Shown: positions 7,975 to 16,621, counted from the first letter of the stretch. The stretch: DNA of 26,368 nucleotides from JBFFXF01 sp041569895 (GCA_041569895.1 JBFFXF010000086.1:1-26368), one strand, 5' to 3'. Program-made: numbers and translations. The notes: a model not told the origin generated them from the letters alone.

Positions 7975-9624
7975 ATGCCTCTCGATCCGCTCGCCGGTCA
8001 TCCCGCTCCGCGGGAGCTGCTCGTCAACGTCCCGCGTCTCGTGTCGGCGTACTTCGCGCGCCGGCCCGACCTCGCCGATCCGGCGCAACGCGTCAGCTTC
8101 GGCACCTCCGGCCACCGCGGCACGTCGATCGACGGGAGCTTCAACGAGGCGCACATCCTGGCGATCTGTCAGGCGCTCTGCGAGCACCGCAAGTCGAACG
8201 GCATCGAAGGACCGCTCTTTGTCGGCATCGACACCCACGCCCTCTCGGAGCCGGCGCTGGTGACGGCCATCGAGGTCCTCGGCGGGAACGACGTCGACTT
8301 TCGGGTCCAGCGCGGGCTGGGCTACACGCCGACGCCGGCGATCTCGCACGCCATCCTGACCCACAACGGGCACGGAGCCGGGCCGCGGGCCGACGGCATC
8401 GTCATCACGCCGTCACACAACCCCCCACAGGACGGCGGATTCAAGTACAACCCGCCCGAGGGTGGACCCGCCGACACCGCGACGACGCGCGCGATCCAGG
8501 ACCGCGCCAACGCCATCCTCGACGACGGGCTCGATGCCGTGCGGCGCGTGCCGTTCGACCGTGCGATGACGCCCGATCGCGAGCATGACTTCGTCGAGCC
8601 GTACGTGCGCGGGTTGCGCGACGTCGTCGACGTCGAGGCCATTCGCGCGGCCGGTCTGAAGATCGGCGTCGATCCGCTGGGCGGCTCGGCGATCGGCTAC
8701 TGGGGCCCCATCGCCGAGACCCACGGCATCGAAATCGAGGTCGTCAATCGAGAGGTCGACCCCACCTTCCGGTTCATGACCGTCGACCACGACGGCAAGA
8801 TCCGCATGGACTGCTCCTCGCCGCACGCCATGGCGAGCCTGATCGGTCTGCGGGATCGATTCGACGTCGCGTTCGGGAACGATCCAGACTCCGACCGGCA
8901 CGGCATCGTCACGCGCGGGGCCGGGCTCCTGAACCCGAACCACTACCTGGCGGTGGCGGTCGACTACCTGTTCCGGAACCGTCCGCACTGGCGGCCGGAC
9001 GCCGCGGTCGGCAAGACGCTCGTCTCGAGCTCGATGATCGATCGCGTGGCGGCCGACCTCGGTCGTCGCCTGCTCGAGGTGCCCGTCGGCTTCAAGTGGT
9101 TCGTTCCCGGCCTGCTCGACGGCAGCTGCGGGTTCGGAGGGGAGGAGAGCGCCGGCGCGTCGTTTCTCCGACACGATGGCACCGCGTGGAGCACCGACAA
9201 GGACGGCATCATCCTCGCGCTCCTCGCCGCCGAGATCACGGCGAGGACGGAGCGCGATCCGGGCGAGCGCTACCGGGAGCTCGAGGCACGTTTCGGCTCG
9301 CCTGCCTACCGGCGCATCGACGTCGGCGCGACGCGCGAGCAGAAGGCGACACTCGGCGCGCTGTCTCCCGAGATGGTCGAGGCCGACACGCTGGCGGGAG
9401 AGCGGATCACCGCCAAGATCACCCGCGCCCCGGGCAACGACGCGCCGATCGGCGGCCTCAAGGTGACCACCGAAAACGGCTGGTTCGCCGCGCGCCCCTC
9501 CGGCACCGAGGACATCTACAAGATCTACGCCGAGAGCTTCCGCGGCGAGGACCACCTCGGCCGACTCCTCGAGGAAGCGCAGGCGCTGGTGAACCGAGTG
9601 CTGGGCGCGGGGGACCGCAGATGA
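7975..9624 (+). CDS. pgm: Phosphoglucomutase (alpha-D-glucose phosphate-specific)
   Basis: The 549-residue enzyme interconverts glucose 1-phosphate and glucose 6-phosphate in the cytoplasm, linking glycolysis with glycogen and nucleotide-sugar synthesis. It has every key site of the alpha-D-phosphohexomutase family: the phosphoserine loop TPSHNP (Ser147), the Mg-binding loop DPDSDR (Asp303, Asp305, Asp307), the sugar-binding loop GGEESAG (388-394) and the phosphate-binding loop RPSGTED (507-513). Its length matches the roughly 546 residues of E. coli Pgm. The ATG at 7975 has GGAGAG four bases upstream. The frame is open further upstream to 7843 through the ACGGGG array, but that part translates to a GTGTG run and is not real. 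The last codons, CGC AGA TGA, lie inside the first unit of a downstream repeat. It stands alone between two minus-strand modules. Confidence 0.97.
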   Translation: MPLDPLAGHPAPRELLVNVPRLVSAYFARRPDLADPAQRVSFGTSGHRGTSIDGSFNEAHILAICQALCEHRKSNGIEGPLFVGIDTHALSEPALVTAIEVLGGNDVDFRVQRGLGYTPTPAISHAILTHNGHGAGPRADGIVITPSHNPPQDGGFKYNPPEGGPADTATTRAIQDRANAILDDGLDAVRRVPFDRAMTPDREHDFVEPYVRGLRDVVDVEAIRAAGLKIGVDPLGGSAIGYWGPIAETHGIEIEVVNREVDPTFRFMTVDHDGKIRMDCSSPHAMASLIGLRDRFDVAFGNDPDSDRHGIVTRGAGLLNPNHYLAVAVDYLFRNRPHWRPDAAVGKTLVSSSMIDRVAADLGRRLLEVPVGFKWFVPGLLDGSCGFGGEESAGASFLRHDGTAWSTDKDGIILALLAAEITARTERDPGERYRELEARFGSPAYRRIDVGATREQKATLGALSPEMVEADTLAGERITAKITRAPGNDAPIGGLKVTTENGWFAARPSGTEDIYKIYAESFRGEDHLGRLLEEAQALVNRVLGAGDRR

Positions 9625-9795
9625 CGCAGATTCGAGGGGAGCGGCCCGCAGATTACGCAGATTGAGGGCGGGAGTTCGTCCTCGTCCTCGTCCTCGCCCT
9701 CGAAGACGCGAGCGCGGCCGAGGAGGACGGAATCGCAGATTACGCGGATGACGGGCGTCAACGGTCCGCAGATTACGCAGATTACGCAGATTGAG
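9616..9795 (+). repeat. Dispersed CGCAGATTA 9-mer repeat blocks overlapping the pgm stop
   Basis: Four blocks built from the 9-mer CGCAGATTA occur at 9616-9636, 9646-9666, 9734-9752 and 9766-9795. Most end in GATTGAG or a close variant. Between them is a CTCGTC tract (about 9676-9702). The first block contains the pgm TGA at 9622-9624. I recall similar 9-mer strings from other PVC genomes but cannot verify that here. Confidence 0.85.
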
Positions 9796-9810
9796 GAGCG
9801 CTGCTCTGCC

Positions 9811-9890
9811 TCGGACCTCGGTCGTCGGACTCGGCATCGGTCATCGGTGTCGGAATCGGAGTCGGTGTCGGTGTCGGTGTCGGAATCGGG
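9811..9890 (+). repeat. (TCGGNN)n array with one TCGGTCATCGG core
   Basis: TCGG recurs mainly at six-base spacing, with TGTCGG units dominant in the second half. The core TCGGTCATCGG is at 9837-9847. It follows the CGCAGATTA blocks and precedes a GTGACC array, so three unit families sit side by side in one spacer where two genes converge. Confidence 0.9.
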
Positions 9891-9895
9891 CCCGG

Positions 9896-9950
9896 GACCG
9901 TGGACCGTGGGCCGTGACCGTGACCGTGACCGTGGGCCGTGACCGTGGGG
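9896..9950 (+). repeat. GACCGTGGGCC/GTGACC array
   Basis: Units of GACCGT, GTGACC and the 13-mer form GTGACCGTGGGCC alternate here. They are the same units, in the same orientation, as at 925-994. The array ends eight bases before the DUF1501 stop codon, and both copies of this array lie in spacers between converging genes. Confidence 0.85.
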
Positions 9951-9957
9951 ACGCAGG

Positions 9958-11394
9958 CTACGCCACCACCTCGTGCACGACCTCCCCGTGCACGTCGGTC
10001 AATCTCATGTCGCGGCCGCCGAAGCGGAAAGTGAGCTTGCGATGGTCGATGCCGAGGAGGTGGAGGATGGTGGCGTGGAGGTCGTACATCTCGACGCGGC
10101 CGTCGACCACGCGGTAGCCGAACTCGTCGGTGGCGCCGTGGGTCATGCCGCCGCGGACGCCGCCGCCCGCCATCCACATGCTGAAGCCGAACGGGTTGTG
10201 ATCGCGCCCGTCGTTCCCCTGGGCGAACGGCGTGCGGCCGAACTCGCCGCTCCAGATGACCAGCGTGTCCTCGAGCAGCCCGCGGCGCTTCAGATCGGTG
10301 AGCAGGGCGGCGATCGGCTGGTCGACCGCGAGGGAGTTCTTGGTGTGGTTGTTGCGCAGTCCGCCGTGAGCGTCCCAGCGGTCGCAGCCGCCGATGCGGG
10401 GGCAGGTGAGCTCGACGAACCGCACGCCGCGCTCGATCAGCCGTCGCGCCAGCAGACACTGCGCCGCGTACGTGCGCGTGTGCTCGAAGCTCGAATCGAG
10501 GCCGTAGAGCCGGCGCGTCGAATCGGGCTCGGTGGAGACGTCGGAGATCTCGGGCACGAGCGTCTGCATGCGGCAGGCGGTCTCGTAGTTCGCGATGGCG
10601 GACTCGAGCGGGTCGACTCGTCCGTAGCGGTCGAGGACGCCGCGATCGAGCTTCTCGAGCAGCGACAGCTTGCGTCCCTGCAGCTCCGCGGAGCTCTCGC
10701 GTGGCGCGATGTTCGCGACGGGGTTCTTTCCGGGCTTGAAGATCGTCCCCTGGTAGCTCGCGGGCAGGAAGCCGGCGCCGAAGTTGTCGAGACCGCCCGA
10801 CGGGATCAGTCCGCCGTTGACGACGACGTACCCGGGCAGGTTCTGATTCTCGCTGCCGAGCCCGTACCCGATCCACGCCCCGGCGCTCGGCCGCCCCTGC
10901 TGGCCGAAGCAGCTGTGCAGGAAGAAGTTCGCGGTCTGGTGCTCGGAGAACTTCGACACCATCGACCGGATCACGCAGAGGTCGTCGACGTGCCGGCCGA
11001 TGTGCGGAAAGAGCTCGCTCACCGGGATGCCGCTCTCGCCGTAGTTTCGGAACTGCCACGGCGACTTCAGCGTCTTGCCAATGTTGTCGAACTGGGTCGG
11101 CTCGATGCGCGCGCTGAACGGCTTGCCGTGATCGCGGTCGAGCCGTGGCTTCGGGTCGAAGGAGTCGACCTGGGAGACGCCGCCGTCCATGTAGAGGAAC
11201 AGGATCCGTCGCGCGCGCGGCGGAAAATGCGTCGCTCTCGGCGCCAGCGGGTCGCGCGAGCCCGAGAAGGCGGGATCGGCGAGCAGGGCGGAGAGCGCCA
11301 CGGCGCCGAAACCGCTCGAGCAACGCGCCAGCATGTCTCGGCGCGTCAGCGGCGGCGGCTGATAGCCAGAACAGCTCAAGCGAGATCGGCTCAT
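9958..11394 (-). CDS. DUF1501 domain protein, Tat-type signal (module 2)
   Basis: The 478-residue protein is a paralogue of the DUF1501 protein at 3527-5029. It has a twin-arginine signal (RRDML at 18-22, hydrophobic to about 39). Family blocks are LYMDGGVSQVDSFDPKP (about 68-84), GGCDRWDAHGG, WSGEFGRTPFAQ, GRDHNPFGFSMW and HATILHLLGIDHRKL, with likely metal-binding His and Asp residues. The start at 11394 is chosen because the frame extending to 11541 is only antisense-like sequence over the upstream gene's end, and the signal begins close behind this ATG. It starts 31 bases after the module 2 cytochrome-type gene, consistent with one transcript. Its substrate is unknown. Confidence 0.92.
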   Translation of the reverse strand: MSRSRLSCSGYQPPPLTRRDMLARCSSGFGAVALSALLADPAFSGSRDPLAPRATHFPPRARRILFLYMDGGVSQVDSFDPKPRLDRDHGKPFSARIEPTQFDNIGKTLKSPWQFRNYGESGIPVSELFPHIGRHVDDLCVIRSMVSKFSEHQTANFFLHSCFGQQGRPSAGAWIGYGLGSENQNLPGYVVVNGGLIPSGGLDNFGAGFLPASYQGTIFKPGKNPVANIAPRESSAELQGRKLSLLEKLDRGVLDRYGRVDPLESAIANYETACRMQTLVPEISDVSTEPDSTRRLYGLDSSFEHTRTYAAQCLLARRLIERGVRFVELTCPRIGGCDRWDAHGGLRNNHTKNSLAVDQPIAALLTDLKRRGLLEDTLVIWSGEFGRTPFAQGNDGRDHNPFGFSMWMAGGGVRGGMTHGATDEFGYRVVDGRVEMYDLHATILHLLGIDHRKLTFRFGGRDMRLTDVHGEVVHEVVA

Positions 11395-11425
11395 GTCGTG
11401 ATCCGGCGCCCTCGGCTCTTCGCCA

Positions 11426-14400
11426 TCAGTTGATCCAGACGAACTCCTTGACGTTGACCAGCGTGTGGCAGAGATCCCGCCACGCCGCGACTGGGTCGCC
11501 TCCGCCGCCGGCATTCTCCTCCTGGTCCGCGAGGAACGCAAGCGCGGCGTCGAGCTCCCACGGCTCGGGAGGACGCGCGAACGCCTCCAGGTAGGCGCGC
11601 TCGACCCGCGCCGCGTCCCCCTCGATCTCCGACACGAGCCGCCTGGCCCACGCCTCGGAGAGCGAATGGACCAGCGGGTCGTTGAGCAGGATGAGCGACT
11701 GCGCCGGAGAGTTCGACACCGTGCGGCGCCCGATGGCCGTGAAGGGCACGGGCTTGTCGAAGGTCGTCAGGAAGTGCGACAGGTGGTTCCGGCGCACCTC
11801 GATGTAGATGCTGCGCCGCCCGTTGCCGTCCTCGGGCCCGCTCCAGCCGGGGCTCCGGTTGCCGCGCATGAACGGCGTGATGTGGATCCTGACGCTGGGT
11901 CCGTACATGGTCGAGTCGAGTCGCCCAGAGATCGCCAGCAGGGAGTCGCGGATCGCCTCGCCCTGCAGCCGGCGAATGCGCATGCGGTGGAGCAGCGTGT
12001 TGTTCGGATCGATCTCCGCCGAGCGCGGCACGGGGCGGCTCGACATCCGGTACGTCCGCGACAGGACCAGACGCTCGATCAGTCGCTTCATCGACCAGCC
12101 GTCGCGCATGAACGTCGTCGCGAGGTGATCGAGGAGCAGCGGGTGGGTCGGCTTCTTCCCCATGACGCCGAGGTCGTCGACCGATTCGACGATGCCCCGG
12201 CCGAACAGATGGTGCCACACGCGGTTGACGATGACGCGGGAGACCAGCGGGTTCGACGGGGACACCAGTCGACGCGCGAGCTCGAGCCGGCCACTGCCGC
12301 GCGTCGAGAGCTCCGCCTCGGTCGGGTCGAGCGCCGTGAGGACGCGCCGCGGGACGCCCCGCTCCTCGCGCGTCCTGTGGTTGCCGCGGATGTGGATCGG
12401 CTCGCGCTCGGCCGTGCCGTCGAGCATCGCGAGGGCGCGAACGGGCGCTGGGATGGTCTCCTCGATCTCCTTTCGTCGCGCCGCGTAGGCGTCGAAGATG
12501 GCGCGTTCTTCATCGCGACCGTCCGCGGGGAGCAACCCGTCGTTGTCCAGCAGCCAGTTGACCAGGCGCGCCGCGTCGGCGCGGTCGGCGCGGTCACGGG
12601 TCGAGCCCGAGGCCAGGTCCCGCGCCGCCTCGACGAGCGTCCGCGCGATGCCTCCGGCGAGAGCGTCGACCGAATCGACATCGTCGCGCTCGAGGAGCGC
12701 CACGAGCCGGCCGCTGGGGCGGAAGACGTCGACGGGCTCCGAGGCCGAGAACTCCACGCGCTCGAGCGAGAAGCTGCCGCGCGGCGTGAACTCGATGTGA
12801 ACGCGGTGACCGATGTAGTCGCGCACGTTGTGGGACTTCCAGCGCACCGACCCGTCGCTCTCGAGCTTCTGCTTGACGACGCCGTGGAGCGGGCCGGCGA
12901 CGACGCGGTGCGAGTCGACTGCGAGGAAGATGTCCGCCTTGCCGGAGAACCGGTACCAGAGCGTGTCGGAGGTGATCTCGAACGTCGGCGTCCGCAGCAT
13001 GCCGGTGAAACGGTCGGAGAGCAGGTCGCTGCGCGCGGCCGGCTCCTCGGCGACGAGGGCGATCGGACGGTCGGAACCCGGCCCGGGAACGACGTCGCCG
13101 ATATCGGCGGGGCCACTTCCGAAGCGGTGGCCGGATGTGATCCAGCCCTCGCGCGTCTCGACGAGCGCGTCGTAATCGATCACCAGGTCGTCCGCCGTCG
13201 CGGCGCGCTCGGAGCGGACGAAGTTGCGTTCGCCCTCCTCGATGGTCGCCACCACCCTGGCCGACTCGGCGGCGCGCCGTGTCTCGACGGCGCGGGCGCG
13301 CCAGCGGTCGAGCACGATCCGCATCGCCGGCTCGATCGCCCCGTCGCTCGTCGCGGCGTCTTCCCGCGGCATCGCGGCCGCGGCGAAGACCTCGAGCGGC
13401 GAGCGCGTGTCACCACTCGATCGGCGGACGGTCTCGGCCCAGCGCTCGAGCGTCTCGACCGGGACCCCGGACGCGGACGCCACCTCGGCGGGCGCGTCGC
13501 CGCGAAGCACCCTCGCGGCGCCTCGAAGCGCCGAGGCGATCGTGCGCTCCGCATGCTCCACCCGTGCGGCGTATGCGGCGAGCAGCTTCGGCATGGTCCC
13601 GTTTCGAAGCTCCTCGACCTGCTCGCGCGCCCTCCCCTGCGCGACCGGATCCGAGACGTCGGCGAGCTGGTACCCCGAGCTCTGCAGGAATCCGTACAGC
13701 GCGTAGTAGTCCGCCGTCGAGATGGCGTCGAACTTGTGGTCATGGCATCGGGCACAGGCCAGCGTGAGCCCGAGGAACGTCTTGCCGAAGACGTCGATGG
13801 CGTTGGCGACGCGTTCCGACTCGTCGCCGCGGATGTCGACGGGGCTGTGCGTCGCCTCGCCGAGGTGCCAGAACCCCGTCCCCTGGATCGACTCGTTCGT
13901 CCTCAGGCGGGGATCGATGCGGGGCTCCGCGACCAGGTCGCCCGCGACGTGCTCGGTGACGAGCACGTCGTACGGCACGTCGGCGTTGAAGGCGCGGATG
14001 ACGTAGTCGCGGTAACGATACGCCTCGGGGATCTCGAAGTCCTGCTCGTGCCCGCGCGTCTCGGCGTAGCGCACCAGATCGAGCCACCGCTGCGCCCAGT
14101 GCTCGCCGAAACGCTCCGACGCGAGGAGCCGGCGGACGACGCGGACATGGGCATCCGGCGCGGTGTCCTCGAGGAACGCATTGACGTCGCCGGGCAGCGG
14201 CGGCATCCCGGTGAGATCGAACGTCACGCGCCGGATCCACGTGCGCCGGTCGGCGTCGGGCGCCGGCTCGAGCCCCGCGGCCTCCAGGCGCGCCGCGATG
14301 AAGCGATCGATCGGGTCGAGCGGCCAGTCGCCCCGCTCGACCGCAGGCGCTTCCGGATCGCCGATCGGCTGCCAGGCCCAGTGGGCGGCGCGGCGGGCCG

Positions 14401-14836
14401 CGATGTCGATCGAGTCGTCCTCGGGCACGATCGCGGGTCCGGTTCTGGGGTCCGGGGCGCCGATCTCGATCCACCGCTCGAGCAGCCGGATCTCGCGCTC
14501 GGCGAGCTTGCCCTTCGGAGGCATCTGCAGATCGGGGTCCTCGTAACGGATGGCGCGCACCAGGAGGCTGCGGTCGGGCGCGCCGGGCACGATCGGCGGG
14601 CCGCGGTCACCGCCACGGGCCCAGCCCTCCCGGGTGTCGAGCAGGAGGTTGCCCCGCACCTTCTTCGCCTCGCTCGAGTGGCAACTGCCGCAGCGCTCCA
14701 CGAGGAGGGGGCGGATGCGGCTCTCGAAGAACTCGAGGTCGGCCGGGGGGATCTCCTCCGCGGCGAGCCCGCTCACGGCGAGCAGACCCGCAACGCCGAG
14801 GGCGAGGGTCAAGGCGTTCCACCGTCGCGCGATCAT
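11426..14836 (-). CDS. PSCyt1/DUF1549/DUF1553 planctomycete cytochrome-type protein (module 2)
   Basis: The 1,136-residue exported protein has a signal peptide (about 1-26). The N-terminal planctomycete cytochrome domain carries CGSCH (Cys49, Cys52, His53), with MPPKGKL at about 105 supplying a possible methionine ligand. DUF1549 (about 170-395) contains CARCHDH (Cys361, Cys364, His365). An all-helical stretch (about 400-545) and a beta-rich segment (about 550-705, resembling a carbohydrate-binding sandwich) follow. DUF1553 (about 835-1130) has NRVWHHLFGRGI and ends in the typical LVNVKEFVWIN. The ATG at 14836 is chosen because the frame upstream to 15085 lies inside the porin gene and is low-similarity. 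There is no Shine-Dalgarno sequence, but TACACT six bases upstream could serve as a -10 box for a leaderless message. The redox role and substrate are unproven. Confidence 0.93.
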   Translation of the reverse strand: MIARRWNALTLALGVAGLLAVSGLAAEEIPPADLEFFESRIRPLLVERCGSCHSSEAKKVRGNLLLDTREGWARGGDRGPPIVPGAPDRSLLVRAIRYEDPDLQMPPKGKLAEREIRLLERWIEIGAPDPRTGPAIVPEDDSIDIAARRAAHWAWQPIGDPEAPAVERGDWPLDPIDRFIAARLEAAGLEPAPDADRRTWIRRVTFDLTGMPPLPGDVNAFLEDTAPDAHVRVVRRLLASERFGEHWAQRWLDLVRYAETRGHEQDFEIPEAYRYRDYVIRAFNADVPYDVLVTEHVAGDLVAEPRIDPRLRTNESIQGTGFWHLGEATHSPVDIRGDESERVANAIDVFGKTFLGLTLACARCHDHKFDAISTADYYALYGFLQSSGYQLADVSDPVAQGRAREQVEELRNGTMPKLLAAYAARVEHAERTIASALRGAARVLRGDAPAEVASASGVPVETLERWAETVRRSSGDTRSPLEVFAAAAMPREDAATSDGAIEPAMRIVLDRWRARAVETRRAAESARVVATIEEGERNFVRSERAATADDLVIDYDALVETREGWITSGHRFGSGPADIGDVVPGPGSDRPIALVAEEPAARSDLLSDRFTGMLRTPTFEITSDTLWYRFSGKADIFLAVDSHRVVAGPLHGVVKQKLESDGSVRWKSHNVRDYIGHRVHIEFTPRGSFSLERVEFSASEPVDVFRPSGRLVALLERDDVDSVDALAGGIARTLVEAARDLASGSTRDRADRADAARLVNWLLDNDGLLPADGRDEERAIFDAYAARRKEIEETIPAPVRALAMLDGTAEREPIHIRGNHRTREERGVPRRVLTALDPTEAELSTRGSGRLELARRLVSPSNPLVSRVIVNRVWHHLFGRGIVESVDDLGVMGKKPTHPLLLDHLATTFMRDGWSMKRLIERLVLSRTYRMSSRPVPRSAEIDPNNTLLHRMRIRRLQGEAIRDSLLAISGRLDSTMYGPSVRIHITPFMRGNRSPGWSGPEDGNGRRSIYIEVRRNHLSHFLTTFDKPVPFTAIGRRTVSNSPAQSLILLNDPLVHSLSEAWARRLVSEIEGDAARVERAYLEAFARPPEPWELDAALAFLADQEENAGGGGDPVAAWRDLCHTLVNVKEFVWIN

Positions 14837-14884
14837 GCGGACAGTGTACACGAGGGGCGGCGCGATGGGTACGGACGAGCGCGC

Positions 14885-14934
14885 CGCGTCCCGGTCGCCA
14901 TGGGCGGCCGGGACGCGAAAGCGGCGATCGCCGC
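14885..14934 (-). promoter_or_regulatory. Strong hairpin and 14-base palindrome between porin and module 2
   Basis: CGCGTCCCGG (14885-14894) pairs with CCGGGACGCG (14908-14917). A T-G wobble and CGCC/GGCG extend this to a 15-base stem with a three-base ATG loop. Next to it, GCGGCGATCGCCGC (14921-14934) is a perfect palindrome. Neither is followed by a T-tract in the minus direction, so this is not a standard terminator. It may pause or process the transcript, or stabilise the porin message end. Confidence 0.6.
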
Positions 14935-14955
14935 ACGCGCGCTCCGAGGCAATCG

Positions 14956-16428
14956 TCAGAACGCCACGATCAGGTGCAGGTAGAGACGGTTCGCGTCGGC
15001 GTGGCTGTGGCCGAACTGGGCGCTCGTGTAGCCGCCCGTGAAGAAGTGGGCCCACGCCAGCTGTCCGTAGACGTTCTTGGTGCACTGGAAGTTGAGGAAG
15101 ACGTCGAGCTCCGAGCCGACGTACTTCGAGCTCGTCGGGTCGGTTCCCGGCGAGAACCCGGCGGGCTGCGTCGTGTCCGCCGTGCGGTGCACGTAGAAGA
15201 GGTAGAACGCCGCCCCGAGGCTGTAGTTCTCGTGCACCTGGACGGTCCCCTTGGCGTGCAGCGCATGCAGGTTGGTGAGGAAGAGCAGGTCCGCGTAACC
15301 GAGTCGCTCGTGGTTGTACTGGAAAAGCGGGTTGAAGGTCTCGGCGCGGCTGTCGGTCGGGTCGGGGTCACCGGTGGCGAGCGCATAGCCGACCTCGATG
15401 CGCGGGTCGAGCGGCAGTTGCTCCCTCAGGTCGAGCTCCGCGGTCGTCTCGATGGCGAACGCCCGGATGTTCGTGTCCGTGGCGCCGGTGTCGCCGAACT
15501 GCCAGACGGCCTCGCCGTTCAGATTGAGCATGTCCGCCAGCCGCGTGTACGCGCGGACGCCGAGCGAGTGACGCTTGTCGTCGAAACCGTTTCGGGCGTC
15601 GCGGGTGAACAGCCAGTAGAGATCGAGTCCGGTGCCCGGCTGTCCCTCCCACTGGGTATACACGCCCCAGAGGTCGGCGTCCTCGTCGGTGGGGTCGGCG
15701 AGCTCCGCCTCGACGAGCTTCGACCAGAAGGCGTCGACACTCAGGTTCTCGCCCTCGTAGTAGACCTTCACGGCATCGTGCGAGAGACCGGTGTTGAACT
15801 CGTTGTTCCCGAGGAGGAGCTGAGTGCCGTAGACGAGCTCCTGGCGCCCCATCTTGAAGCCGAAGTTGGTGTCGAAGAGCTCGTCGACCTGGACGTACCC
15901 CTGGTAGAACTTGACGTCGTCCTCGTCACCGACGGCGTCCGCGTCGAAGAACGGCTCATCGTCTCCCCAGAAGCTGTTGTTCTGGAGCTCCATGAAGAGC
16001 GTCGTGTTGCCGGGGAGCTCGGCGCCGAGGCCGATTCGGAACCGGGCCGAGACGAACTCGACCTCGTCGTTCGTGTCGGAGGCGAAGTCCGTGGTGTTGT
16101 TCTGGAACTCGGGACGCGCGCGCGCGGACATCGAGAAGAAGATGCGTTCGACGACCTCGTCGAGCGCGTTCCCGGACATGTCGGTCAGGAAGGCCTGCTG
16201 CTGCTGCGGGACGCTGATGAAGGAGCTCGCGTCGATAGCCTGGCCGTCGATCGCCGCCCCATCTCTGACCGCCCCATTTACGACCGACCCTGCCGCCGCG
16301 ACGTCGACGGCCGCGTCATCGGCGAGTAACTGCCCACCGGCCGCCCCGGCCAGTACGATGCCGACTCCGAGGAGCAGCACTGAACGAAGGAAGCTCCGCT
16401 TGCGAGTGAGCGCGCTGGTCTGCGTCAT
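14956..16428 (-). CDS. Alginate-export-type outer membrane porin
   Basis: The 490-residue protein has a signal peptide (basic start, hydrophobic 13-33, cleavage near GGQLLADD). About 55 residues of Ala/Asp/Gln-rich linker follow. The rest (about 95-490) alternates hydrophobic and polar residues with many aromatic residues and ends in a terminal phenylalanine (LIVAF), as outer membrane beta-barrels do. Blocks such as RFRIGLGAELPGNTTLFMEL and DLYWLFTRDARNGFDDKRHSLG resemble alginate-export family porins. The likely role is passage of an anionic or oligosaccharide solute. The ATG at 16428 is supported by GGGAGA seven bases upstream; the 33-residue extension to 16527 runs through the promoter and is not used. 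It lies upstream of the module 2 genes in the same direction, separated by 119 bases with a strong hairpin. Confidence 0.85.
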   Translation of the reverse strand: MTQTSALTRKRSFLRSVLLLGVGIVLAGAAGGQLLADDAAVDVAAAGSVVNGAVRDGAAIDGQAIDASSFISVPQQQQAFLTDMSGNALDEVVERIFFSMSARARPEFQNNTTDFASDTNDEVEFVSARFRIGLGAELPGNTTLFMELQNNSFWGDDEPFFDADAVGDEDDVKFYQGYVQVDELFDTNFGFKMGRQELVYGTQLLLGNNEFNTGLSHDAVKVYYEGENLSVDAFWSKLVEAELADPTDEDADLWGVYTQWEGQPGTGLDLYWLFTRDARNGFDDKRHSLGVRAYTRLADMLNLNGEAVWQFGDTGATDTNIRAFAIETTAELDLREQLPLDPRIEVGYALATGDPDPTDSRAETFNPLFQYNHERLGYADLLFLTNLHALHAKGTVQVHENYSLGAAFYLFYVHRTADTTQPAGFSPGTDPTSSKYVGSELDVFLNFQCTKNVYGQLAWAHFFTGGYTSAQFGHSHADANRLYLHLIVAF

Positions 16429-16445
16429 GATCGTTTCTCCCACAA

Positions 16446-16527
16446 AAAGTTGAAACTTTCGGGACCCCATTCCGCAGAACTCGACACACAACTTTTCCTG
16501 AAGTAACAGAATGCGAAAAGTTGTCAA
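16446..16527 (-). promoter_or_regulatory. Porin promoter with AAAAGTT inverted repeats (possible operator)
   Basis: On the minus strand a perfect TTGACA -35 box (complement of 16522-16527) overlaps one arm of a 9-base inverted repeat. The arms are ACAACTTTT (16488-16496) and AAAAGTTGT (16516-16524), 19 bases apart, and would flank the -10 region. The -10 match itself (TACTTC at 16500-16505) is poor. A second palindrome, AAAGTT-GA-AACTTT (16446-16459), sits in the leader just before the ribosome site. Four half-sites of the same word suggest a repressor or activator operator; no regulator gene is adjacent. Confidence 0.55.
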
Positions 16528-16621
16528 GCGGTTTTCTCGCCGACGCCGACGTTCCGAGAACTCGGCGGAGGCGGCGGCATCCTAACGTCTTGCGAACTTG
16601 CCGGTTCTCCGGGTTTGTCCG

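Noticed and set aside
9616..9950. Insertion sequence remnant after pgm
   Set aside because: No transposase fragment, terminal inverted repeats or target duplication are visible; the region is simple repeats.
11465..14983. A 1,172-residue plus-strand protein
   Set aside because: It is the antisense of the module 2 cytochrome-type gene; long antisense frames are expected in GC-rich DNA and no domain is recognisable.
14956..16428. Porin-cytochrome conduit for extracellular electron transfer
   Set aside because: The neighbouring cytochrome-type protein has only two CxxCH motifs and large non-haem domains; known conduits use multihaem cytochromes.
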